Source: an uncultured Sphingobium sp.
Lineage (GTDB): Bacteria; Pseudomonadota; Alphaproteobacteria; Sphingomonadales; Sphingomonadaceae
DNA length: 64,000 nucleotides
Direction: 5' to 3'
Assembly: GCA_946885845.1 (NCBI GenBank)
Contig: CAMPHJ010000002.1
Coordinates: 124,001-188,000, forward strand
The translations under genes were made by a program, and so were the position numbers. The notes beneath the pieces are model-generated. The model was given only the letters and a program-made list of their open reading frames with translations. It was not told the DNA's origin and did not search any database. Below, one piece after another: positions 20,601 through 26,640 of the stretch; positions within the stretch are counted from its first letter, which is position 1, and each line of letters begins with the position of its first letter.

Positions 20601-20767
20601 GCGTCTTGCGCCAATATGTCGAGAGCCTCATCCATCTCATCGTCGAGACTGGCCAAGGCGACAGTCTCACCGGCCTGCAAGCGTCGAGCGAACTCACGGC
20701 GGACGCTCTTGATGGCGTCGCCTACCAGCGGGAGCGCCGCGCCGAGGACGGTTTCTCCGATGCTCAT
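14606..20767 (-). CDS. Giant 2053-aa helical-repeat protein with a possible PIN-like module
   Basis: This uninterrupted 2053-aa reading frame is not a named family I can recall. It has no signal peptide or obvious membrane segment. Residues 1-900 are almost wholly alpha-helical and look like degenerate TPR-type repeats (for example DRYLELARQFILATKRAEDMRGIVGFLIEQGERDAAADLLAELPEL). Around 900-1200 the pattern changes to alternating hydrophobic strands and acidic positions: ALDRTAIMTLAALGLLEAV, LADLFEQRRRL, LDVFISRSEISEARALL and IFVCDERFINQYD. This recalls a PIN-like nuclease or VapC-type fold, but the active-site set is not certain. From 1240 on it is helical again. It is the last gene of a leftward operon, 24 bases after the winged-helix gene. 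Ring-forming or sensor roles are speculative. Confidence 0.8.
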   Translation of the reverse strand: MSIGETVLGAALPLVGDAIKSVRREFARRLQAGETVALASLDDEMDEALDILAQDAATTLGSVGARIKSWATRDAIFKHPLTAQWIATERTREAIKGAVLARIREEPDQAFAQAAIDHYAAFAEFDDGRAASAEASYAAACAYVIKSLQRDVPVNDRIILQAISGVNDRIDDLASWPSANPARHDTTDVIDAHVAKELDRLRRRRFFTSARTADDADSLARSLIEGRFQSASADLRVRALAWCARWLSQTDLPRAQALLAEARAIAAGPVVELDLAAALLAVKTDGIAALTQIDIDASPLHHTAALQLLRHCMTHAETLDHAAEAGIGFEGLDADGRYVLIATHIEADRWDDAIAVVRQLSDADYATTPALSWIAATIIVAASVVDDIRPGVMTGVPLHPARFPLPEDRTSVAERRVAAALMVQVARACEALDLPRERDGAERFQLWLDLRDSEQHMSALDRLKARMRDSKRAMAAIPLAIDFGIGLSLEDAGRMIDRHLARHPKGDVESASARLSLILLQSQTEPGAAVDALQAHRDALATYLDAGALVGLEVQLLFDAGRHDEARDRLASTDADALPARMRRHIDTIVSQDEGPTLETLEALYADAPSLTLLGSLVSRHQALGMSDRYLELARQFILATKRAEDMRGIVGFLIEQGERDAAADLLAELPELTAEIPDLLSCAAGLAFDQGKLVDAEQALVTLEALRDERGDRSLRYHLLLATGRWPELDAFLEREWSRRDEREPRELAQLADLASRLGSARIRDFLDLAINRAPDDPHVLVAAYSAATSAGIEETVPDAGHWIMRAADLSGDDGPVQKSSLETLLAGQGDWNDRVEEAWRSLATAKLPLTAAAIMLRRAWLELHLVPLLANLRESDAKRRAIVPLFGGKRGPNTESVPSDIGPIALDRTAIMTLAALGLLEAVLTVCPEVYIAHGTLADLFEQRRRLTFHQPSKILFAHQLSALLAKGTVKPFTPTVTPDPGLLADIGATLAELIGEAAAQPDGQHLVVHPHPITRVGSLLHEPIDLSAFDAQLISCTAVIDFLEQSGRLTVKEIETARNYLGQHDRPWPCEPEIQDGATLYLSHLSVDYFRFTGILDKIAAAGLDVFISRSEISEARALLDHERISEEVGTVIETTRRTLAAAIAEGRVRLDTVEHDEDDREMLLSLARLAESAPIFVCDERFINQYDRFDTRIGQTRILTSLELVEVLAASGRLATHSMIDIRTRLRRMGALFVPLGSSEIIALIEQAPIRDGVLRETGELRALRENVRLIQSRGWFDPEADPCWLLAFQNALAGAVIEQWRDGIDDLVARARCDWLLALFDFRDWTDTIAEPQPANLAVEGTVLALGKLVTMAFALKGDAKDRFGVWLEETVMAPLWYREPRLEAMFLDHMRGTIRQLGQDQTIAAYGDIPFPQRLRLCLLAFPKFLQLALGADDAFSEALELEIGGLVTLGATGAKGSIQFDRNDFFNAITAIYADPSGHVVLNDVEARRWTVIVKDMHGEWPLIFTRDDQRIQIKGISAIHPSMSVRLEGLNIAAAEAALPTDAHAAWSARLRDAPLDQTDIDGLNADLADTPRAMANALAASIEAREAPLDLLVPRGELYYRRLIRESDADSIDAYARDITGKSPATIRAGILDDARDMLLLASHPRIVAATGLSDLSADDLETLGRWVIEHGDLLSRIGFIEAALSQATAGSTIEAQLIELIGGIDALSDHADDGELRYLSALIMLVDGELSRKQTLATWPPFRRRIAAIAQASLIARVTFGEVDTAQFASSAIEDRGWRFLVQSLVDLRQEPRWRPDYVGPEQLKHEFVGRILNRAGTIGVEALSESIGKLIFGEEPGSLQPLTHFPMSYWPGPIEGAINDEVQLSPASYQSGIEEALSHDNLTIDQLFMLINTNGLFRIASDQIDRTVDRIRQSGPRLFPTPNEVDIQSALVGLSYVAAANRKPELADQVRVVARRRRQSGDTSISIGDEFHLALVASAAHEDAGAWREALGPWLHEIAFSISTKRAAQDCATWLGALCEIDPLLHTRVGRARAALAIVLEG

Positions 20768-20791
20768 CGTCGGTTTCGTCTCACACCTGCA

Positions 20792-21634
20792 TCACCGATA
20801 CTGGCGGGTAAATTGCGGTTGCAACGACTGCTCAGCCGGCGGCCGACCATGGTCGAAGCCTAAGGCTTCGTCGCCGCCCGTCCCACCGAGATAGACCCGG
20901 CGATTGAGCAGGCTGAAGCTGCGCCGATCATGGTCTGCAATTGGCAGGCGCGATCGATGCTCGTCGCTATCGAGGCTGACGGGCGCGATGCCAAACGAGA
21001 ACAAATCTTCGAAATGACGTGACTTGCCGAGCTTCTCTATCGCACGCGCACCGATCGCTTCCATCATCGCGGCCATGCTCGTGCCGGTGCCGACGGCATC
21101 GGCGCCGATCAGTTCGCGGCCATGCTGAGTCAGCCAGAACTCGGCCTCCTTGCCCCGATCGCGGCGAGCGATCAGGCTATGCGCCGACAGCTGGGTTAGG
21201 ACGTTGGAGAGATGCGCACTCTTGATGCCGAGATCCGCGAGCAGACGTCGGCGTGGCACGAAGTCGCCGGTCTGGCCCAGCATGTTCAAGATACGGCGGG
21301 CCTGCGGGCGTTCGGCCAACTGCCGGGCTGAACTCGTCTCGCCAAAGCTGATGGACTCGGTAATCAGATCGGAAAGGGCGACAATCCGCTCGGCCGCGGT
21401 CTGATCGCGCAGCGCGATAGCGCCGCGAACGCCCTGCAAGACGCTATGCCAATCACGAATCTCGTCATCAAAGCGGCGGTCGATGAGCAATGTCCACACC
21501 TTGTGCGCGAGCGCTGCATAAACCTTGCGGGTCGACTGCGGTTCAACCTGGAGCGTGTCGCGGATGGTCGCGCGCGCTTCGCTCGGGCCGTCTGCTGAGA
21601 AGTCGAGCCTCATCCTGCGATTCAATACAGCCAT
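20792..21634 (-). CDS. Winged-helix DNA-binding protein (MarR-like domain)
   Basis: This 280-aa protein carries a winged-helix domain at about residues 110-175: ARRILNMLGQTGDFVPRRRLLADLGIKSAHLSNVLTQLSAHSLIARRDRG, with a wing ending EFWLTQHGREL. The N-terminal 100 residues are helical (RKVYAALAHKVWTLLIDRRF) and the C-terminal 100 contain SFSLLNRRVYLGGTGGDEALGFD. ATG 21634 is chosen for the GGGAGA 4 bases upstream; in-frame Mets at 21646 and 21664 are alternatives. It lies 63 bases after the nitrilase-like gene and 24 before the giant gene. It could be the operon's regulator or a nucleic-acid sensor. Confidence 0.75.
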   Translation of the reverse strand: MAVLNRRMRLDFSADGPSEARATIRDTLQVEPQSTRKVYAALAHKVWTLLIDRRFDDEIRDWHSVLQGVRGAIALRDQTAAERIVALSDLITESISFGETSSARQLAERPQARRILNMLGQTGDFVPRRRLLADLGIKSAHLSNVLTQLSAHSLIARRDRGKEAEFWLTQHGRELIGADAVGTGTSMAAMMEAIGARAIEKLGKSRHFEDLFSFGIAPVSLDSDEHRSRLPIADHDRRSFSLLNRRVYLGGTGGDEALGFDHGRPPAEQSLQPQFTRQYR

Positions 21635-21660
21635 GCCGTCTCCCATAGTCGCGAATCGAT

Positions 21661-21680
21661 ACACTACACAACACTACACG
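21661..21680. repeat. Tandem ACACTACAC(A/G) repeat between two operon genes
   Basis: The 10-bp unit ACACTACACA is followed at once by ACACTACACG in the gap ahead of the winged-helix gene, 27 bases before its start codon. It may be an operator or internal promoter element. Confidence 0.6.
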
Positions 21681-21697
21681 CCTATAGTGATGATGCG

Positions 21698-23032
21698 CTA
21701 AAGAGTTTCCAACTGGCAAAACATCCATGGCGTCTCGACCGTTATCGGCTGTGCATTCGCAATCGGGCGTTTGGGATATAGCATCACCTGACCCGATCGG
21801 CCTGTCGGGTCAGGTGATGGCGGTTGTTGGACAACCATCGTCTGGGTGCCGAAGCGGATGCTCATCGTTCGCGCCGTCGCGATATGGCCGTCCATCGTGG
21901 TGGTCGGCGCGAGATTGGCCATGGAGGGGACGATCGCGAGATCCACATCGAGCTGGCAATAAGGCGGCTCCTCGTCGGCCTCATCCAGGAAGTCGCGGCA
22001 GATCGCCATGACAACTATCTCACCACCGGTGATTAGCACCGGGATTTCGGTACCGGGCTCGATCGCCTCGAAATGACCATCGAGGAGAAACTTGGCCCAT
22101 TTGACGAGCTCGAAAATGGTAGACCCCGACCCATCAAGAATGCGGCTCACGTTGCGCATCGAGCCCTCCATATCGCGGTGACAGCTGCCGGCGACAATGA
22201 AATCAGGGGCGGTGCCATCGTCGAGTGCGTGGCGGGCAAGGCTCTCCTGAAGTAGCGCGACATGCGCCTCGGGCATGGTAAGTTCCGCCCATACGATCCC
22301 ACTGCAGTCGTCCTTCCGGGCCCGATCGACATGACCATCGATTAGCGTCTCGGCATCGAAGCCCGACACCCCGTCTACGATGAAATCGGTCTCCCCATGC
22401 GTTGCGTTGACGTTTAGGTTGGGGAAGAAGGCAGCACCAAGGCGCCGCCCGCCGCCCTCACGTAACCGCTGCACGTTGGCGGCACTGGTAATCGCAGAAT
22501 TACGGTGAAGCCGAAGGGCGAAACCTTGGACCTCGGTGGGCAGCACGCGGTGATGCAGCAGGGCTCGCCGCACAAAGGGGTTGCCTGTGCGCGCAATGAC
22601 AGAGGAAGCGCGAGGAATGACATAATGGCGACCATCGGAAGTGCGGCAGGCATCCTCCAGGTCACCCGGTCCATCACCTTCGATGGCACGATCATGATCG
22701 AGCCGCAGCTGCTCCAGCGCCCGCAACAGAATTGCGGCCTCATAAACAGGCGGCTGCCCTGTGTCCTGCGGCGCGAGGATCACGCCCGCTTGCGCCATAT
22801 GGAGCGCCCACTCCTGGGCGGCATGGGCGAGAGTCGCTTCGTCGATCTCGGCAAAGGACTGCTTCGCGCGGCGCTCGAGCGCTGCCACGATGGCGTAGAC
22901 GCAGGCGATGGCGTCGCGCAGGGCCTGCGGGTCGTCTGGAGACAGCTCCGCGCACTGTGTAGCCAGCTCGGCCGCCAACGACAAAGCCAGTTCGGTGCCG
23001 TCCGCGATCGTTGGGTCTCCCTCGTTAACCAT
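21698..23032 (-). CDS. Nitrilase (CN-hydrolase)-like protein, first gene of a three-gene operon
   Basis: This 444-aa protein has about 190 helical residues, then a region that resembles the carbon-nitrogen hydrolase fold. A candidate Glu-Lys-Cys triad is present in the right order: IVWAELTMPE (Glu250), VKWAKFLLDG (Lys311 or Lys314) and VVMAICRDFLDE (Cys345), the last followed by a strand LAIVPSMA as in nitrilases. The Lys-Cys spacing of 31-34 fits aliphatic amidases. Nitrilases hydrolyse amides or nitriles; the substrate is unknown. GGGAG precedes ATG 23032. It heads the leftward operon with the winged-helix and giant proteins. The assignment rests on this pattern only and should be checked by structure prediction. 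Confidence 0.6.
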   Translation of the reverse strand: MVNEGDPTIADGTELALSLAAELATQCAELSPDDPQALRDAIACVYAIVAALERRAKQSFAEIDEATLAHAAQEWALHMAQAGVILAPQDTGQPPVYEAAILLRALEQLRLDHDRAIEGDGPGDLEDACRTSDGRHYVIPRASSVIARTGNPFVRRALLHHRVLPTEVQGFALRLHRNSAITSAANVQRLREGGGRRLGAAFFPNLNVNATHGETDFIVDGVSGFDAETLIDGHVDRARKDDCSGIVWAELTMPEAHVALLQESLARHALDDGTAPDFIVAGSCHRDMEGSMRNVSRILDGSGSTIFELVKWAKFLLDGHFEAIEPGTEIPVLITGGEIVVMAICRDFLDEADEEPPYCQLDVDLAIVPSMANLAPTTTMDGHIATARTMSIRFGTQTMVVQQPPSPDPTGRSGQVMLYPKRPIANAQPITVETPWMFCQLETL

Positions 23033-23529
23033 CAGCTCCCAATCATTCCAATCGTTCTCCCACCGTCACGATCTAGCCCTTCTGATGCGAGTCAGGAAGA
23101 CTACGCAGCCGGCCTGAATTCTGTACGTGGTCGCGACCAGTGTCGAGGCGCTCAACTTGGACGTTTGACAGACTAAAACGAGCAGTGACGCCAGAGTGCA
23201 TAGCAGCTCGCCGCACCTTCGTAAGTAGCCGTCCAGCCAGCAATCTTTTCTAGCGAAAAAACGGACGTGAATAAGCCTCTCGCGCGGCCGATTGCGTGTC
23301 GATTACGCGGCCGATTCGGTGCCTATCAAACGGCCGCGTTTGCTATCTAAGTGCTTAAAAATGGCGGCCGCGCTTGGCTCGAGCCAAGGACCCGCTGATT
23401 AAGAGTGCCGATTTATGAGAACAGACCGTCCGCAGTTGAAGATCGGAAATCGATGGCTGAGCGTCTGTGAAGGGTCGGCCTACTCTGAAGCGTTCTACCT
23501 GTGGCCATCATGGCCTTAGGAGACGTGTC
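23033..23529. promoter_or_regulatory. Divergent control region with CGGCCG iterons
   Basis: About 500 bases separate the leftward operon from the rightward recombinase gene. GCGGCCGATT occurs directly repeated at 23284-23293 and 23307-23316. An inverted form (CGGCCGCGTT) lies at 23331-23340 and another GCGGCCGC near 23364. The spacing of about two helical turns suggests operator iterons or recombinase-binding sites. Confidence 0.55.
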
Positions 23530-24162
23530 ATGGGATTGTCAGAATTTGATCCCGCCGCTCGCGAGCGAGTATCTTGGAACGCCGGACGCAAGGTGGGGGC
23601 GAAGCGCGCGCTCAAACCTCGTCAGATCTGGGCCGTCCGTTTCTTCCTCGACCAGCATGGACGCATTCGGGATCGGGCCCTCTTTGATCTCGCCATCGAT
23701 AGCAAGCTGCGCGGCTGCGACCTAGTGAAGATCAGAATCAGCGACATAGTTTGTGATAGGAAAATTCGAACGCGAGCCACCGTGGTTCAGCAAAAGACCG
23801 GAAGGCCAGTTCAGTTTGAGCTGATGGACGATGCTCGCGCCAGCCTCCTCAAGTGGCTCGAACTCCGGGGTGGATCCCTGGAGGACTACGCCTTCCCCAG
23901 CCGCACCGACCACGCGGCCCACATCAGCACACGGCAATATGCCCGCCTTGTCGATGAGTGGGTCAAAGGAATTGGCTTACCCAGTGAGGATTATGGCACC
24001 CACTCCCTGCGGCGGACCAAGGCATCGATCATCTACAAGGCGACCGGAAATCTCCGGGCCGTCCAGATCCTGCTCGGGCACACGAAGATTGAAAGCACAG
24101 TGAGATACCTGGGTGTGGATGTCGAGGACGCCCTCACGTTGGCAGAGGGCACAGAAATCTGA
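23530..24162 (+). CDS. Compact tyrosine recombinase/integrase
   Basis: This 210-aa stand-alone catalytic domain of the phage-integrase family lacks the usual N-terminal core-binding domain. The catalytic residues are Arg61 in SKLRGCDL, His158 and Arg161 in HSLRR, His184 in LLGHTKI and Tyr193 in VRYLGVD. ATG 23530 is chosen because GGAGA lies 7 bases upstream; the frame extends to 23467 without a better site. Proteins of this short type are common on sphingomonad plasmids and islands and may mobilise small cassettes or resolve co-integrates. It is transcribed away from the three-gene operon and is followed by a strong hairpin. Confidence 0.88.
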   Translation: MGLSEFDPAARERVSWNAGRKVGAKRALKPRQIWAVRFFLDQHGRIRDRALFDLAIDSKLRGCDLVKIRISDIVCDRKIRTRATVVQQKTGRPVQFELMDDARASLLKWLELRGGSLEDYAFPSRTDHAAHISTRQYARLVDEWVKGIGLPSEDYGTHSLRRTKASIIYKATGNLRAVQILLGHTKIESTVRYLGVDVEDALTLAEGTEI

Positions 24163-24167
24163 GATTG

Positions 24168-24197
24168 CCTGGCTCCTTGCCCCCGCGAGGAGCCAGG
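24168..24197 (+). terminator. Hairpin terminator after the tyrosine recombinase
   Basis: CCTGGCTCC (24168-24176) pairs perfectly with GGAGCCAGG (24189-24197), 5 bases after the recombinase stop. No long T tract is present. Confidence 0.6.
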
Positions 24198-24434
24198 ACC
24201 TATATCGCGTCGGCTCTGCGCCCCTTCTGACCCTTCAAGGAGAAAATGCCCGTTCCTGAAAGCGGACGTTACGAGTCACGCGTGCTTGTCAGTTCGCAGG
24301 GCCACCTGCATTTCGAACGACGCCCCTCGCCTTGGTCATGCGCAAGAGAAAACGACACGCTCAGTTGAATGGCATTCGACCTGTGTGAAGTATTCTACCT
24401 GCGCCGACGATGCATATAATCTCTCCCTTCGTCC

Positions 24435-26036
24435 TCAATCCCCGGCCAGGATCATGTCGGCGGCCTTTTCCGCGATCATGATGATCGTCGCGTTGGGATC
24501 GCCAGTGGTGATGCGCGGCATGACCGATCCATCGACGACCCGCAGCCCCTCCATCCCATGTACCTGCAGCCGCGCATCCACGACAGCAAGCGCATCTTGC
24601 CCCATGCGGCAGGTTCCGACCGCTTCATAATTGACGTTGCAGGTGCTGCGGAAAAAAGCGTCCAGATCAGCGTCGCTCACGCAGGCATCGCCGGGCGCAT
24701 ATTCCTGTCCCCGAAAACGGGCATAGGCGGGCTGCGCCAAAATCTCGCGCGCGATCCGGATGCCCCGGCGCAGTGCATCCCGATCCCGTTCCTCTGCAAG
24801 ATAATTAGCATTTATGAGCGGCTGGTCCGTGGGATCCGCGGAGCGCAGTTTCAATTCGCCCCGGCTTTCCGGCCGGGTGAGGATCACCAGCTTGGTGAAG
24901 CCATGCTCGCGCACCGGCCTGCCGCCCGCGCCCAGCAGCATCGGCAGGAAATAATATTTGAGGTCGAGTTCATCATGCCCCGGCGCGCCCGAGCGCAGAT
25001 AGGCAACCGCATCGGTGCCGCTGCTCGCCAGCGGGCCGCCGCGCGTAACCATGTAGCGCAAGGCTGCCGCCGCCATACGCACCGGACTGGTCGCGAATTT
25101 ATAATCGGAGACGGGCTCAGGACAGCCGATCTGGACCTGCGTGCCGATATGGTCATGGAGATTCTGGCCGACGCCCTTGAGGTCGATGACGGTGTTGATC
25201 CCAAGCGATTTCAGATGATCGCCTTCGCCAATGCCGGACAGCATCAGCAACTGGGCGGACTGGAATGTGCCCCCGCTCACGATCACTTCGCGGGCGGCGT
25301 GGACCTGGCGGGTCTCCCCGCCCTGTCGATATTCGACGCCGACAGCGCGCTGGCCGCTCAAGAGCAGGCGGGTAACATGCGCTCTTGTGCAGACGGTGAG
25401 GTTTCGCCGCCCCCCCACCGGATGCAGATAGGCAACGGCGGTGCTCATCCGACGGCCGTTGCGGATGGTATGTTCAGAGGGCCCAAATCCTTCTGGCGCC
25501 GCGCCATTATGATCGTCGCTATAGGGATAGCCAGCCTGCTGCGCGGCTTCGATCCACGCCCGCTGGCCGGAGTTGCGGATCTCCGCGCGCGTCACCGGTA
25601 AGGGGCCGCTGCCGCCATGGAAATGGTCTTCGCCATGGGCACTGCACTCGGCGCGCGTGAAATAGGGGAGCACCTCTTCATAGGACCAGCCGCTGTTGCC
25701 GAGGCTCGCCCAATGGTCGAAAATCTCGGGACTGCCACGGCTATAGCACATGCCGTTGATGGAACTGCTGCCGCCGAGCACCTTGCCCCGCGCATCAGCC
25801 AAAATGCGATTGTCGAGATACCGCTGGGGCGTGGTCTGATAGTGCCAGCTTGCCATCCCACCTTGCAGCATCGGGAAGAAACCGGCTGGAATATGGATCA
25901 GGGGGTTGCGATCGCGCCCGCCCGCTTCGAGGAGGAGGACCCGAACGTGCGGATCGGCGGAAAGCCGGTTGGCAAGAACGCATCCCGCCGATCCCGCGCC
26001 CACGATAATATAGTCAAATTCCGTGCCTGATTGCAT
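24435..26036 (-). CDS. GMC-family FAD oxidoreductase with altered catalytic residues
   Basis: This 533-aa protein has the FAD-binding start DYIIVGAGSAGCVLANRLS, the GMC signature ARGKVLGGSSSINGMCYSRG, the second signature HAAREVIVSGGTFQSAQLLMLSGIG and the C-terminal flavin site IMIAEKAADMI. It is of usual length for choline-dehydrogenase-like alcohol oxidoreductases. The residue that is normally His in the HPVGTC motif is Glu471 (NYEAVGTCRMG). The second catalytic position, usually Asn or His, is Asp513 (TTGDPNATIIM). It may therefore have a different chemistry or have lost alcohol oxidation. GGAG precedes ATG 26036. It lies 49 bases downstream of ridA and is probably co-transcribed with it. 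Confidence 0.9.
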   Translation of the reverse strand: MQSGTEFDYIIVGAGSAGCVLANRLSADPHVRVLLLEAGGRDRNPLIHIPAGFFPMLQGGMASWHYQTTPQRYLDNRILADARGKVLGGSSSINGMCYSRGSPEIFDHWASLGNSGWSYEEVLPYFTRAECSAHGEDHFHGGSGPLPVTRAEIRNSGQRAWIEAAQQAGYPYSDDHNGAAPEGFGPSEHTIRNGRRMSTAVAYLHPVGGRRNLTVCTRAHVTRLLLSGQRAVGVEYRQGGETRQVHAAREVIVSGGTFQSAQLLMLSGIGEGDHLKSLGINTVIDLKGVGQNLHDHIGTQVQIGCPEPVSDYKFATSPVRMAAAALRYMVTRGGPLASSGTDAVAYLRSGAPGHDELDLKYYFLPMLLGAGGRPVREHGFTKLVILTRPESRGELKLRSADPTDQPLINANYLAEERDRDALRRGIRIAREILAQPAYARFRGQEYAPGDACVSDADLDAFFRSTCNVNYEAVGTCRMGQDALAVVDARLQVHGMEGLRVVDGSVMPRITTGDPNATIIMIAEKAADMILAGD

Positions 26037-26085
26037 GTGGTCGCTCCAAGAGGAGAGGAATGGAAATGTGGGGGGAAAGTGGGCG

Positions 26086-26460
26086 CTATAAGGCGTGTGG
26101 CAGCAGGGCGACGGCCTTGATCTCGACGATCGAGCCGGGATGGCCCAGCGCGCTGACGCCGATCGCAGTCCAGCAGGTGTTCTCGCCCTGCATGAACGCG
26201 GACTTCGCGGCTATGAAACCGTCCATGTGCGCGGGATAGCCGACATGGAAAGAGGTGAGATCCACGATATCGCCAGCACCGCATCCATGGCGGCGCAGAA
26301 CCTCCCCCAGCGCGGTGAAGGCCAGCTCATGCTGGCGGGACGGGTCGGGCGGCACGCTGCCGTCGACCTCTATGCCGATCTGGCCTGAGCAAAATAGGAT
26401 GCGGCTAGCGATGCGTGCCTCGCAATAACCATAGCTGGTGGCGGCATCGGTATCGGACAT
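26086..26460 (-). CDS. RidA-family (YjgF/UK114) enamine/imine deaminase
   Basis: This 124-aa protein is of usual length for the family. It has the strand pattern ILFCSGQIGIEVDGSVPPD and the closing GSIVEIKAVALLP, where the family generally has the VEIeaiA motif; the Arg of the usual R-V-x-V-E signature is replaced by Gly-Ser. RidA proteins hydrolyse reactive imines released by amino-acid or amine oxidation, or act on pathway intermediates. An AAGGAGAGGG site precedes ATG 26460. It sits upstream of the GMC gene and divergent from a TonB receptor, in a cluster with a DAO-type oxidase, which fits imine disposal. Confidence 0.85.
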   Translation of the reverse strand: MSDTDAATSYGYCEARIASRILFCSGQIGIEVDGSVPPDPSRQHELAFTALGEVLRRHGCGAGDIVDLTSFHVGYPAHMDGFIAAKSAFMQGENTCWTAIGVSALGHPGSIVEIKAVALLPHAL

Positions 26461-26536
26461 GTCTTCCCTCTCCTTTTTTCCGTGACCTGCGGGCGCCGGG
26501 CGCGATCAGCGACGGCAGCGCGATCGTATAGCTCGG

Positions 26537-26567
26537 GCACAAACACTACACAATGTCTTGTTTGTGC
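26537..26567. promoter_or_regulatory. Inverted repeat in the ridA/TonB divergent region (candidate TetR operator)
   Basis: GCACAAACA (26537-26545) and TGTTTGTGC (26559-26567) are exact reverse complements separated by 13 bases. They lie between the divergent starts at 26460 and 26641. The TetR protein at 29009-29578 is the likeliest partner, by inference. Confidence 0.5.
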
Positions 26568-26640
26568 AGAAGCTCTGTGTCAGCATGCAAAGAATCAGGA
26601 GTGATAAGCCGAACCGGCTACGCAAAGAGAGGGGAATGTC

